Source of the DNA: Rhodoblastus acidophilus
GTDB taxonomy: Bacteria > Pseudomonadota > Alphaproteobacteria > Rhizobiales > Beijerinckiaceae
DNA: 64,000 nucleotides
Reading direction: 5' to 3'
Assembly: GCF_025961575.1 (NCBI RefSeq)
Contig: NZ_JAOQNX010000024.1
Coordinates: 20,859-84,858 of the forward strand
In this document: positions 18,408 through 26,409 of the stretch, piece by piece
How the letters are laid out: every line of letters starts with the position of its first letter
Position numbering within the stretch: the stretch's first letter is position 1
Made by a program: the position numbers and the translations under genes
The notes under the pieces: model-generated
Databases searched by the model: none
What the model was told of the DNA's origin: nothing
Seen by the model: only the letters and a program-made list of their open reading frames with translations

Positions 18408-19361
18408 ATGAAACTGCTGCGGCTTGCGCCCGAAAACACCAAATTCCCGTTTATGCGCTTCCGGCGCGTGTCCTATCCGTTCTCGGCCGTGCTCTCCATC
18501 GTGTCGGTGCTGCTGTTCCTGTTCGTCGGGATGAATTTCGGCATCGACTTTTCCGGCGGCACGCTGCTGGAAATCCAGGCCAAGAACGGCAAGGCCGATC
18601 TCTCCTATATTCGCGATCTCTCCGAGCATCTGAACCTCGGCGATCTCGAAGTTCAGGGCTTTGGCAGCGACGCCGACGCCTCCATCCGCTTCGGCATGCA
18701 GCCGGGCGGCGATGTCGCCCAGCAGGCGGCGGTCGAGAAGGTGAAAAAGGCGCTCGGCGACGCCTATGAATTCCGCCGCGTCGAGGTCGTGGGGCCGCGC
18801 GTCTCCGGCGAACTGGTGCAACAGGGTACGCTCGGCGTGGTCATCTCGATCTTCGCCGTGCTCGCCTATCTGTGGTTCCGCTTCGAATGGCAGTTCGCCA
18901 TTGGCGCGATCATCGCCACCATGCACGATCTGTTGCTGACGGTGGGCTTCTTCTCGATCACGCAATTGGAGTTCAACACCACCTCGATTGCGGCGATTCT
19001 GACCATTGTCGGCTATTCGCTCAACGAGACCGTGGTGGTGTTGGACCGCATCCGCGAAATGATGCGCAAGTACAAGAAAATGCCGACGGACCAGCTGATC
19101 GACATGTCGGTCAACGCCGTGCTGCCGCGCACCTTGATGACGGCGACGACCGTGTTCCTGGCGCTGCTGTCGCTGGTGATCTTTGGCGGCAACGTGATTC
19201 GCTCGTTCTCGCTGGCGATGATGTGGGGCATTTTCGTCGCCACCTATTCGTCGATCTTCATCTGCTCGCCGACGCTGATCTATCTCGGCCTGCGCAACGA
19301 GCGCAGCGGTCGCGACGAGACCACGGCCGGCGCAAAGCCGCTGGCGAGCGGGAAGCTTTGA
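18408..19361 (+). CDS. secF: protein translocase subunit SecF
   Basis: Partner of SecD, 317 aa from the ATG at 18408. GIDFSGGTLLEIQ is the SecF signature; the C-terminal membrane region contains TIVGYSLNETVVVLDRIREM, with the conserved Asp and Arg. The stop codon overlaps the TTG start of the next gene, implying translational coupling. Confidence 0.96.
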   Translation: MKLLRLAPENTKFPFMRFRRVSYPFSAVLSIVSVLLFLFVGMNFGIDFSGGTLLEIQAKNGKADLSYIRDLSEHLNLGDLEVQGFGSDADASIRFGMQPGGDVAQQAAVEKVKKALGDAYEFRRVEVVGPRVSGELVQQGTLGVVISIFAVLAYLWFRFEWQFAIGAIIATMHDLLLTVGFFSITQLEFNTTSIAAILTIVGYSLNETVVVLDRIREMMRKYKKMPTDQLIDMSVNAVLPRTLMTATTVFLALLSLVIFGGNVIRSFSLAMMWGIFVATYSSIFICSPTLIYLGLRNERSGRDETTAGAKPLASGKL

Positions 19362-19747
19362 TCCCAGAGCGCAAGTACGAGGGGTTTCTGCCCGGCGCCC
19401 ATATGATCGAGGGCATCGGGCAGGGGGCTTTCGAGTTCGGCGGCATGTCGCATGTCGGCTCGCTGCTGCTGCTGCCTGATGGCGTGCGCGCCATTTCGGT
19501 CACGCGTTTTGCCGAGGTGGACGAGGGCGTGCTGGCGCCCTTGTTCGCTTTGCCGCGCGGAAACGTGGAATTGCTGCTGTTCGGCTGCGGGCCGTCGCTG
19601 CAGCCGGTTCCTCCCGGTTTGCGCCAGCGGTTGCTGGAGGCGGGGGTGCGCTGTGATCCCATGAGCACCGGCCATGCCGCGCAGACCTATAATATTTTGC
19701 TGGGTGAAAAACGCCGGGTTGGAGCGCTGTTGATCGCCGTGGCTTAG
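19358..19747 (+). CDS. Mth938/NDUFAF3-family protein (DUF498)
   Basis: 129 aa if translation starts at the TTG at 19358, which overlaps the secF stop and follows GCGGGAAGC; an ATG at 19402 would remove the conserved N-terminus. The Mth938-like domain shows FEFGGMSHVGSLLLLPDGVRA and the end GHAAQTYNILLGEKRRVGALLIAV. The human homologue NDUFAF3 is a complex I assembly factor, and linkage of bacterial homologues to secDF is known. The bacterial function is not firmly established; a role in membrane-complex assembly is an inference. Confidence 0.85.
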   Translation: MIPERKYEGFLPGAHMIEGIGQGAFEFGGMSHVGSLLLLPDGVRAISVTRFAEVDEGVLAPLFALPRGNVELLLFGCGPSLQPVPPGLRQRLLEAGVRCDPMSTGHAAQTYNILLGEKRRVGALLIAVA

Positions 19748-19768
19748 GGCTGCTTCTATCGGAAAGAA

Positions 19769-19903
19769 CCCCTCATCCGGCGCTTCGCGCCACCTTCTCC
19801 CGCAAGGGGAGAAGGGACATCCCGCAACTTTGTAGGAGGTGGACTCCTTCGCCCCTTGCGGGAGAAGGTGGCTCGCGGCGCGAGCCGCGAGACGGATGAG
19901 GGG
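19769..19903. repeat. family A palindromic repeats upstream of the DUF559 gene
   Basis: A reverse copy (19769-19816: cccctcatccgg, stem, caccttctcccgcaagggg) and a forward copy (19846-19903: gccccttgcgggagaagg, stem ctcgcggc/gccgcgag, gacggatgagggg) lie back to back. The GATGAGGGG end of the forward copy points at the DUF559 gene, whose start codon is 7 bases away. Confidence 0.85.
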
Positions 19904-19910
19904 CGCTGCG

Positions 19911-20267
19911 ATGCGCAATACCGATGTTTCACCCCTGCTGAAAGCGCGGGCGCGCGCCATGCGACATGGTCCGACCGAGGCCGAGGCCGCGCTCTGGAAA
20001 ATCTTACGCGGACCCCGTCTCAGCGCGTTGAAGTTCCGGCGGCAGGCGCCCATTCCCCCTTATATTGTTGATTTCTTATGTTTTGAGCATCGGTTGATCG
20101 TGGAGGCGGATGGGTCTCAGCATGCGGAAAATCCGCGGGATGATCGTCGGGACGCCTTTCTGCTGTCGCAGGAATTCACAATAGTGCGATTTTGGACTCA
20201 CGAAATCTTGCACGCGCGCGCGGCTGTGGAAAATACCATACTTGCGCGTTGCGGGTTGCCGTGGTGA
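19911..20267 (+). CDS. DUF559 family protein (VSR/PD-(D/E)XK-like nuclease fold)
   Basis: 118 aa from the ATG at 19911 (MRNTDVSPLLKARARAMR). The start was chosen because the in-frame extension upstream translates the palindromic repeat. Domain features: MRHGPTEAEAALWKILR, then FRRQAPIPPYIVDFLC (catalytic Asp), IVEADGSQH (Glu-x-Asp with His), and VRFWTHEIL. The family resembles very-short-patch-repair endonucleases; an activity for this protein is unproven. Inverted family A repeats flank it on both sides, which suggests the gene and the repeats travel together. Confidence 0.82.
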   Translation: MRNTDVSPLLKARARAMRHGPTEAEAALWKILRGPRLSALKFRRQAPIPPYIVDFLCFEHRLIVEADGSQHAENPRDDRRDAFLLSQEFTIVRFWTHEILHARAAVENTILARCGLPW

Positions 20268-20298
20268 GGAGTTGGCATGTTGAGATTCGTCGGGGGCG

Positions 20299-20462
20299 CC
20301 CCCTCATCCGTCTCGCGCTTCGCGCGAGCCACCTTCTCCCGCAAGGGGAGAAGGGTGAGCCCGTTCTGCGGTATTGCGGCGCTTTCTGTCTTCCACGACG
20401 ATGAGCGCCGGCTTTCCTTCTCCCCTTGCGGGAGAATGAGGCGCGAAGCGCCGGATGAGGGG
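20299..20462. repeat. family A palindromic repeats downstream of the DUF559 gene
   Basis: A reverse copy (20299-20355: cccctcatccgtctcgcg, stem, agccaccttctcccgcaagg) and a forward copy (20417-20462: cttctccccttgcgggagaa, a slightly degenerate tgaggcg, gaagcgccggatgagggg). With the upstream block, the DUF559 gene lies between a forward and a reverse copy whose GATGAGGGG ends both face inward. Confidence 0.85.
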
Positions 20463-20470
20463 TTTTTCGC

Positions 20471-21277
20471 ATGACCGCCTCTCCCGACTCCTACGCCCAT
20501 TGCGAGGCCCTCCTGCGCGACGGCGACAAGGATCGCTGGCTCGCCACCATGTTCGCGCCGGCCGAAAAACGGCCCTATCTGCACGCGCTCTACGCCTTCA
20601 ACCTGGAGGTGTCGCGCATCGCCGGTCAGGTCACCCAGCCGCTGCTCGGCGAAATGCGGCTGCAATTCTGGACCGATCTGCTCAATGGGGGCGGCGGCGA
20701 GCAAAATCCGGTGGCCGAGGCCCTACTCGACACGCTCGACGTTTGCCGCCTGCACCGCGAGGTGCTGCTGGAGCTGCTGGAGGCCCGGCTGTTCGATCTC
20801 TATGACGAGCCGCATCCCGATCTCGAGGCGCTCGATCATTATTGCGACCTCACCTGCGGCGCGCTGTTCCGTCTTGCCGGCCAGATCCTTGACCCCTCCG
20901 CGCCTGGACTCGCCGCCGCGCCGGCCGGGCGCGCCTATGCGCTCACCGGGCTGATGCGCGCGTTGCCCTGGCTGGCGGCGGAGCACAAATCGCTGGTTCC
21001 CGCCGATGTGGCGGCGCGCCATGGGGTGAGGGGCCTGCAGAACTCGCCGGCCTTGCGGGCGGCGCTGGAGGAATTGCGCGCCCACGCCCGCGAAAATCTG
21101 GGAAAAACCCGCGCGGCCCTGGAGCGCACGCCGGCCGCGGAGCGCCCCGCCTATCGCGCGTTGGCGCTGCCGAAGCTTTATCTCGCCCAGATGGACGACG
21201 CGGCCGATCCCTTGGCCCCGCTGCCGGAAATCGCCCAATGGCGCCGGCAATGGGCGCTGCTGCGCGCGAAGGTTTAG
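20471..21277 (+). CDS. squalene/phytoene synthase-family protein, NDUFAF6-like
   Basis: 268 aa all-helical isoprenoid-synthase fold. The segment where active synthases carry the first aspartate-rich motif reads FNLEVSRIAG, and the second reads DHYCDLTCGALFRL, so the diphosphate-binding Asp clusters are not intact. Proteins of this kind group with NDUFAF6, a mitochondrial complex I assembly factor, rather than with carotenoid enzymes. It lies just downstream of the NDUFAF3-like gene, supporting that reading. A catalytic role in carotenoid or hopanoid synthesis is less likely. Start ATG at 20471. Confidence 0.75.
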   Translation: MTASPDSYAHCEALLRDGDKDRWLATMFAPAEKRPYLHALYAFNLEVSRIAGQVTQPLLGEMRLQFWTDLLNGGGGEQNPVAEALLDTLDVCRLHREVLLELLEARLFDLYDEPHPDLEALDHYCDLTCGALFRLAGQILDPSAPGLAAAPAGRAYALTGLMRALPWLAAEHKSLVPADVAARHGVRGLQNSPALRAALEELRAHARENLGKTRAALERTPAAERPAYRALALPKLYLAQMDDAADPLAPLPEIAQWRRQWALLRAKV

Positions 21278-21295
21278 AGTCCCGCCGTTCCGATG

Positions 21296-21360
21296 GCGAT
21301 GGTTCGATGCTTCGACAGGCTCAGCAGGCTGCTTCGCAGCCTCCTCACCATGAGGGGTTT
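21296..21360. repeat. family C-related repeat
   Basis: The stretch gttcgatgcttcgacaggct, then cagcaggctgcttcgcagcc, then tcctcaccatgaggg is related to the reverse copy at 3590-3637 and to the family C ends at 16190-16208. No coding capacity. Confidence 0.6.
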
Positions 21361-21418
21361 CTCTATAGGGCGCCGCCTTGGCGGGACGGTTCACGGGTCT
21401 GCAGCCTGCTCTCGCGAC

Positions 21419-21658
21419 TCAAAAATCGAAGAACTTTTCGCGCAGCGCGTTCTCGTAATCCTGCTTGGCTTCCTTCGCCCGGTCGCGGGCGTCCTCCTCG
21501 TCGAAATGCGCCTGTTCCCAGCGGTCCACTTCGGCGAGGGTGTGATTGACGCAGACCAGCGCCTCCTCAGCGCGGATCGCCGCAATCCATTGCTCCAGCG
21601 CCGCCTTATAGGCGCTCTGCAGCGCGTCGAGTTCGGAATAGTCCTGGACGTCGCTCAT
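21419..21658 (-). CDS. small helical conserved protein, unknown function
   Basis: 79 aa, MSDVQDYSELDALQSAYKAALEQW onwards, acidic and strongly helical, with an aromatic DRWEQAHFDEEDARDRAKEAKQDYENALREKFFDF end that could form a coiled coil. The start at 21658 is preceded on its strand by AGGAGGATGCC, a very good Shine-Dalgarno. It lies 55 bases downstream of trmFO on the same strand. No family recognised. Confidence 0.65.
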   Translation of the reverse strand: MSDVQDYSELDALQSAYKAALEQWIAAIRAEEALVCVNHTLAEVDRWEQAHFDEEDARDRAKEAKQDYENALREKFFDF

Positions 21659-21713
21659 GGCATCCTCCTGACCTTCAAAACTTAGGCCAGGCGCGTGAAA
21701 CCGTGATGACGGC

Positions 21714-23120
21714 TTACGCGGTCGTCAGCCATGTCTTCAGATCGGCCTCGGCGCGGGCGGACAGGGCGCGCTTTTTGGCGATGGCCTTTTCCGGGCCGCG
21801 CAGCCTCTTGCCGTCGGGGGCTTTCGGCGTCTCCGCGAGCGGCGGGAACAGGCCGAAATTGACGTTCATCGGCTGAAAGCTTTGAGGGCCGTTGTCGATC
21901 GTGTCGATGTGGCCGCCGGTGATGTGGTTGAGCAGCGCGCCGATCGCCGTGGTCGGCGGCGGCGGTTGCAGGATCACGCCCAGGCGCTCGGCCGCCGCCA
22001 TGCGGCCGGCGATCAGCCCCACCGCCGCGCTCTCGACATAGCCCTCGCAGCCCGTGATTTGTCCGGCGAAGCGAATCCGCGTGTCCGCCTTGAGCCGCAG
22101 CCGCGCGTCGAGCACGCGCGGGGAATTGAGAAACGTGTTGCGGTGCAGGCCGCCGAGCCGCGCGAATTCCGCCTTTTCCAGCCCGGGAATGGTGCGAAAA
22201 ACCTTTTGTTGCGCGCCATAGGTGAGCTTGGTTTGGAAGCCGACCATGTTGTAGAGCGTGCCCAGGGCGTTGTCCTGGCGCAGTTGGATGATCGCGCAGG
22301 GCTTTTGCGTGGGATTGTGCGGGTTGGTGAGGCCGACGGGTTTTAACGGCCCATGGCGCAGGGTCTCGCGGCCGCGCTCCGCCATCACTTCGATCGGCAG
22401 GCAGCCGTCGAAATAGGGCGTCTTCTCCCATTCCTTGAACGCGACCTTTTCGCCTTCGAGCAGCGCGTCGATAAAAGCTTCGTACTGGTCGCGGTCGAGG
22501 GGGCAGTTGATGTAGTCGGCGCCGGTGCCGCCCGGTCCCGTCTTGTCGTAACGCGACTGGAACCAGGCCTTGTCCATGTCGATCGAGTCTTTATGGACGA
22601 TCGGGGCGATGGCGTCGAAAAAGGCCAGCTCCTGCTCGCCGGTCTTTTGCTTGATGGCGTCGGCGAGGGCGGCCGAGGTCAGCGGCCCCGTGGCGATGAT
22701 GACATTGTCCCATGTCTCCGGGGGCAGTTCCGAAATTTCCTCGCGGCGGACCCAGATGTTCGGGTCGTTTTCCAGCGCATGGGTGACGGCGGCGGCAAAG
22801 CCGTCGCGGTCCACCGCCAGCGCGCCGCCCGCCGGCACCTGATGCGCGTCGGCGCAGCCCATGATCAGCGAGTTCATTGCCCGCATTTCCCGGTGCAGCA
22901 CGCCCACCGCATTGGTGGAGGCCTCGTCGGAGCGGAACGAGTTGGAGCAGACGAGTTCGGCGAGCGAATCCGTCTTATGGGCGTCGGTCGGGCGGGTCGG
23001 GCGCATTTCATGCAGGATCACCGGCGCGCCGGCGCGGGCGATCTGCCACGCGGCTTCGCTGCCTGCGAGTCCGCCGCCAATGACGTGGATGGGATCGATG
23101 TCGAATGCGGGATTGGCCAT
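21714..23120 (-). CDS. trmFO: methylenetetrahydrofolate--tRNA-(uracil-5-)-methyltransferase
   Basis: FAD- and folate-dependent enzyme making m5U54 in the tRNA T-loop, 468 aa. The FAD dinucleotide-binding motif is [16 protein letters not shown] (about residues 13-28). [22 protein letters not shown] and the later [18 protein letters not shown] are TrmFO/GidA-family hallmarks. It takes its methyl from CH2-THF rather than SAM. Monocistronic or paired with the small gene downstream. Confidence 0.95.
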   Translation of the reverse strand: MANPAFDIDPIHVIGGGLAGSEAAWQIARAGAPVILHEMRPTRPTDAHKTDSLAELVCSNSFRSDEASTNAVGVLHREMRAMNSLIMGCADAHQVPAGGALAVDRDGFAAAVTHALENDPNIWVRREEISELPPETWDNVIIATGPLTSAALADAIKQKTGEQELAFFDAIAPIVHKDSIDMDKAWFQSRYDKTGPGGTGADYINCPLDRDQYEAFIDALLEGEKVAFKEWEKTPYFDGCLPIEVMAERGRETLRHGPLKPVGLTNPHNPTQKPCAIIQLRQDNALGTLYNMVGFQTKLTYGAQQKVFRTIPGLEKAEFARLGGLHRNTFLNSPRVLDARLRLKADTRIRFAGQITGCEGYVESAAVGLIAGRMAAAERLGVILQPPPPTTAIGALLNHITGGHIDTIDNGPQSFQPMNVNFGLFPPLAETPKAPDGKRLRGPEKAIAKKRALSARAEADLKTWLTTA

Positions 23121-23526
23121 GGGTGCTCCGTCGGGAGCGCGCTTTTAGCGCGGACCGGCGGGGGAGGGAAGCGGGGCGGTGGCGCTGTTTTGGTCTTGTT
23201 GACCCGGGCCTTTGGGAGGGGATTTGGTGAATTTTCTACCTTTGGTTGAATGCGATTTGCAAAATGTGATCAGAAATCGCGTTATTTCGCGCAATTTGTG
23301 CGAAAAACCGCGCGAAACACGTGCGTTTTCATATGTGCAACTTTGAGGTTGTTACGCGGACCGGGGCGGCGGCGGCGTGAAGGAAGATCTTGAATATCAG
23401 AGGTTTGCGGGAAAAAGTTTCACGTGGAACATAACAGGAACAAATTTTGGGCGTTTGTCAAGCCGGGGGGAGCGGTTTTCACTTTTTACAAAATGGCGGT
23501 TTTGGCTTGCTGGCCTGGGCGCATCC
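23121..23526. other. intergenic region upstream of trmFO with an isolated SOS-box-like site
   Basis: About 400 bases without a convincing gene. It becomes AT-richer than its surroundings from about 23225 and holds short inverted patches around 23275-23330 (repeated GCG-TT-CGC elements), plus the GAAC-N7-GAAC site described separately. A 90-codon rightward frame at 23377 runs into the repeat and lacks recognisable protein features. Confidence 0.5.
23427..23441. promoter_or_regulatory. candidate LexA (SOS) box of alphaproteobacterial type
   Basis: GAACATAACAGGAAC, which on the minus strand reads GTTC-N7-GTTC, the direct-repeat consensus of alphaproteobacterial LexA. It lies about 300 bases upstream of trmFO and 140 bases upstream of the GIY-YIG gene; no classical SOS gene is adjacent. 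Confidence 0.45.
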
Positions 23527-23527
23527 G

Positions 23528-23563
23528 CCGTCATGCGCGGGCTTGTCCCGGGCATCCACGCCG
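23528..23563. repeat. family B palindromic repeat, left copy flanking the GIY-YIG gene
   Basis: ccgtcatgcgcgggcttgtc followed by ccgggcatccacgcc. It is inverted relative to the copy at 23893-23926; in both the ccacgcc end faces the gene. Confidence 0.85.
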
Positions 23564-23578
23564 GCCCAACATGCCAGG

Positions 23579-23866
23579 ATGAAGGGCGGATGGGTGTACA
23601 TCGTCACCAACAGGCCGAACGGCATCCTTTACACGGGCGTGACGGCTGATTTGGCGCGACGAATTTATGAGCATCGGACCGGCGCTGGAGCAGGGTTTAC
23701 CCAGCGCTATGGGTTGCATCGCCTCGTCTATTACGAGCGATATGAAGACATCGTCACGGCCATACAACGTGAGAAGAATGTCAAACATTGGCCGCGCGCC
23801 TGGAAGGCGCGGTTGATTGTCGAGTTCAATGAAGATTGGCGAGACCTGTATGACGATCTGGCTTGA
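23579..23866 (+). CDS. GIY-YIG nuclease family protein
   Basis: 95 aa from the ATG at 23579 (MKGGWVYIVTNRPNGILYTGVT). A short GIY-YIG domain of the YhbQ/UPF0213 type: WVYIVTNRPNGILYTGVT (the GIY and YIG positions read VYI and YTG), then the conserved Arg and His in DLARRIYEHR, a Tyr pair in LVYYERYED and a Glu in AIQREKNVK. Such single-domain proteins may cleave or process DNA; no activity is established. The gene sits between inverted copies of repeat family B, which also occur as a gene-less pair at 32970-33080. Confidence 0.88.
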   Translation: MKGGWVYIVTNRPNGILYTGVTADLARRIYEHRTGAGAGFTQRYGLHRLVYYERYEDIVTAIQREKNVKHWPRAWKARLIVEFNEDWRDLYDDLA

Positions 23867-23892
23867 CCTTATGGCAGTTAGCCCGACGGGTC

Positions 23893-23926
23893 GGCGTGGA
23901 TGCCCGGGACAAGCCCGGGCATGACG
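23893..23926. repeat. family B palindromic repeat, right copy flanking the GIY-YIG gene
   Basis: ggcgtggatgcccgggacaa followed by gcccgggcatgacg, the reverse complement of the left copy with one substitution. It starts 26 bases after the GIY-YIG stop codon. Confidence 0.85.
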
Positions 23927-23940
23927 GTTGATCTTGCGCT

Positions 23941-24156
23941 TCAGCAGCACCTGAATCCGGCGTTGTTGCCCACCCCGAACCGACGATCCTCGCGATTGCG
24001 GAAAAATTCCGTGCGGGTCATCGGCGTCTGGCCCGGATGCGTCCGGGCCATATGGGCGACATAGGCGTCGTAGTCGGGCTGGCCGCACATCAGCGCGGCC
24101 GTCTGACTTAAAGCCCGGCCAAAGTTCTTAAGCCCCTGAGGGCAGCACACCGGCAT
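23941..24156 (-). CDS. YbdD/YjiX family small protein, partner of CstA
   Basis: 71 aa. The YbdD/YjiX family is typically encoded directly after cstA or btsT-type pyruvate transporters, as here, where it overlaps the cstA 3' end by 29 bases. Signatures: GRALSQTAALMCGQPDYDAYVAHMARTHP, FFRNREDRRFG and a terminal RCC. The family is needed for, or modulates, pyruvate uptake by its transporter in enterics. The extended start MPVCCPQ and later alternative starts cannot be separated here. Confidence 0.85.
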   Translation of the reverse strand: MPVCCPQGLKNFGRALSQTAALMCGQPDYDAYVAHMARTHPGQTPMTRTEFFRNREDRRFGVGNNAGFRCC

Positions 24157-26215
24157 CGCCGACCTCCCTGGTGGAGACGTTGGGATTGCGGCGCGCCTTG
24201 AAAATGGTGGCGAAGCCGAACACCACCATGGTCAGCACCACCGCCATGAAAATGGCGGTCAGGCCGGCGTCGACATAGGCGTTCTGCACCACGCGCGCCA
24301 TATCCTCGGCGGTTTTGGCCGGCGCGAGCGTCTTGCCCTCGGCGGCGGCGGCCGCATATTTGTTGGCCTGCGCCAGGAAGCCGATCGCCGGGTTGGCGTC
24401 GAACAGCTTTTGCCAGCCGGCGGTGAGCGTGCACACCAGCAGCCAGATGGTCGGCACGATGGTCACCCAAGTGTAGCGGTCGCGCTTCATCTTGAACAAG
24501 GCCGCCGTGCACAGGATCAAAGCGATCGCCGCCAGCATCTGGTTGGCGATGCCGAACAGCGGCCACAGCGTGTTGATGCCGCCGAGTGGATCGACCACGC
24601 CCTGGTAGAGGAAATAGCCCCACATCGCGACCGCGAGACCGGTGGCGACCAGATTGGCCGCCCAGTTGCGGGTGCGCGCCATGAACGGCACGAAATGGCC
24701 GGTCAGGTCCTGGATCATGAAGCGGGCGACGCGGGTGCCGGCGTCGACCGTGGTCAGGATGAACAGGGCCTCGAACAGAATGGCGAAATGGTACCAGAAC
24801 GCCTTCATCGCCGAGCCGCCCAAGAATCCTGAGAGGATTTCGGCCATGCCCACGGCGAGAGTCGGCGCGCCGCCGGCGCGCGACAGAATGGTCTTTTCGC
24901 CGACATCGGCCGCGGCCTGGGTCAGCATTTCAGGGGTGACCGTGAACCCCCAGCCGGAGATCACCGAGGCCGCCTTGACCGCGTCGGTTCCGATCACGCC
25001 GGCCGGCGCGTTCATGGCGAAATAGACGCCCGGCTCCAGCGCGGTGGCGGCGATCAGCGCCATAATGCCCACGAAGCTTTCCATGAGCATGCCGCCATAG
25101 CCGATGAAGCGCAGCTCCGATTCGCGCATCGCCATTTTCGGCGTCGTGCCCGACGCAATGAGCGCGTGAAAACCGGAGACGGCGCCGCAGGCGATGGTGA
25201 TGAACAGGAAGGGGAACAGCGCGCCCTTGAACACGGGCCCCGTGCCGTCGATGTACTGGGTCACGGCCGGCATTTTCAGCGCGGGCATGACGAAGGCGAT
25301 GCCGATCGCCAGCGCGAAGATCGTGCCGATCTTGAGGAAGGTCGACAGATAGTCGCGCGGGGCCAGCAGCAGCCAGACCGGCAGGACCGAAGCGACGAAA
25401 CCATAGCCGATCAGCAGCAGCGCCAGCGTCTCGCCCTTGAAGGTGAACAGCGGCGCGAGCGTCGCGCTTTCCGCCACGGTGCGGCCGAACAGGATGCCGG
25501 CGATCAGCAGCACGAAGCCGATGATCGACATTTCCATGATGCGGCCCGGCCGGATGAAGCGGTTGTAGAGGCCCATGATGATGGCGGTGGGCAGGGTGGA
25601 GAACACGGTGAACGTGCCCCACGGGCTGCCGGCCAGCGCCTTGACCACCACCAGCGCCAGCACGGCGAGCAGGATGACCATGATGGCGAGCACGCCGAAC
25701 TGGGCGATCAGGCCGGCGGTGACGCCCATTTCCGTCTTGATCATGTCGCCGAGCGAGCGGCCGTCGCGACGTGTGGAGAGGAACAGGACGGTGAAATCCT
25801 GGACCGCGCCGGCGAAGACCACGCCGACCAGCAGCCAGAGCGTGCCGGGCAGAAAGCCCATTTGCGCCGCGAGCACCGGGCCGACCAGCGGGCCGGCGCC
25901 GGCGATGGCCGCGAAATGGTGGCCGAACAGCACATATTTGTCGGTCGGGACGTAATCGAGCCCGTCATTGTGGCGCACAGCCGGCGTTGGGCGGGAATCG
26001 TCGAGGCGCAGGGCGCGGCGCGCGATGACGAGGCTGTAGAAGCGGTAGGCGATCAGATAGACGCAGATGGCGGCGGTCACCACCCAGAGCGCGTTGATGG
26101 TTTCGCCGCGGTGCAGGGCGACCCACCCCAGCGCGAAGGCGCCGAGCGCCGCGACGGCGATCCAGGCAAAATAGGACAAAATCCCCGCTTTGCGGGGCTC
26201 CGCTAGGCTCGTCAT
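24128..26215 (-). CDS. cstA: CstA family carbon starvation protein / pyruvate transporter
   Basis: Multi-spanning inner-membrane transporter, 695 aa, family-typical length. The conserved CstA core is clear: FGHHFAAIAGAGPLVGPVLAAQMGFLPG, FHALIASGTTPKM and DAGTRVARFM. CstA and BtsT/YjiY take up pyruvate (and peptides in older reports) under carbon limitation. Start ATG at 26215, preceded on its strand by GGCGGAGGAAACGTAG. A hairpin with a T-run on the opposite strand lies just upstream. Operon with the ybdD-like gene. Confidence 0.93.
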   Translation of the reverse strand: MTSLAEPRKAGILSYFAWIAVAALGAFALGWVALHRGETINALWVVTAAICVYLIAYRFYSLVIARRALRLDDSRPTPAVRHNDGLDYVPTDKYVLFGHHFAAIAGAGPLVGPVLAAQMGFLPGTLWLLVGVVFAGAVQDFTVLFLSTRRDGRSLGDMIKTEMGVTAGLIAQFGVLAIMVILLAVLALVVVKALAGSPWGTFTVFSTLPTAIIMGLYNRFIRPGRIMEMSIIGFVLLIAGILFGRTVAESATLAPLFTFKGETLALLLIGYGFVASVLPVWLLLAPRDYLSTFLKIGTIFALAIGIAFVMPALKMPAVTQYIDGTGPVFKGALFPFLFITIACGAVSGFHALIASGTTPKMAMRESELRFIGYGGMLMESFVGIMALIAATALEPGVYFAMNAPAGVIGTDAVKAASVISGWGFTVTPEMLTQAAADVGEKTILSRAGGAPTLAVGMAEILSGFLGGSAMKAFWYHFAILFEALFILTTVDAGTRVARFMIQDLTGHFVPFMARTRNWAANLVATGLAVAMWGYFLYQGVVDPLGGINTLWPLFGIANQMLAAIALILCTAALFKMKRDRYTWVTIVPTIWLLVCTLTAGWQKLFDANPAIGFLAQANKYAAAAAEGKTLAPAKTAEDMARVVQNAYVDAGLTAIFMAVVLTMVVFGFATIFKARRNPNVSTREVGDAGVLPSGA

Positions 26216-26228
26216 CTACGTTTCCTCC

Positions 26229-26250
26229 GCCGCTCAGAGCGGCTTTTTTA
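26229..26250 (+). terminator. hairpin plus T-run upstream of cstA
   Basis: GCCGCT-CAG-AGCGGC followed by TTTTTT on the plus strand. Read rightwards it looks like an intrinsic terminator, yet no rightward gene precedes it. Read leftwards it is a hairpin immediately upstream of the cstA Shine-Dalgarno, and so could block antisense transcription or shape the cstA leader. Confidence 0.4.
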
Positions 26251-26409
26251 TGGCGGTCCAGGCGCATAGGGATGACTCGTCGCCACAGACCCGTCAAGGT
26301 TTTAGCGGCACAACGCGTGAGCGCGCCGGCGAGTTTCTGCGCTGATGTTCGAATTGGCGGCGCGTTCCGGCGGGTCTATAGTCCGGCCGGACTCGTTTGG
26401 GAGGGCGCG

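Noticed and set aside
16323..18965. Very long leftward open frame (880 codons) opposite yajC-secDF
   Set aside because: Antisense frame in high-GC DNA; composition rich in His, Arg and Gly without motifs, while the other strand encodes clear SecDF.
20471..21277. Carotenoid phytoene synthase (crtB) in a phototroph
   Set aside because: The aspartate-rich diphosphate-binding motifs are not intact and the neighbour is an NDUFAF3-like gene rather than crt genes.
23377..23649. 90-codon rightward frame upstream of the GIY-YIG gene
   Set aside because: Crosses the family B repeat and part of the GIY-YIG gene out of frame; no ribosome binding site or motif.
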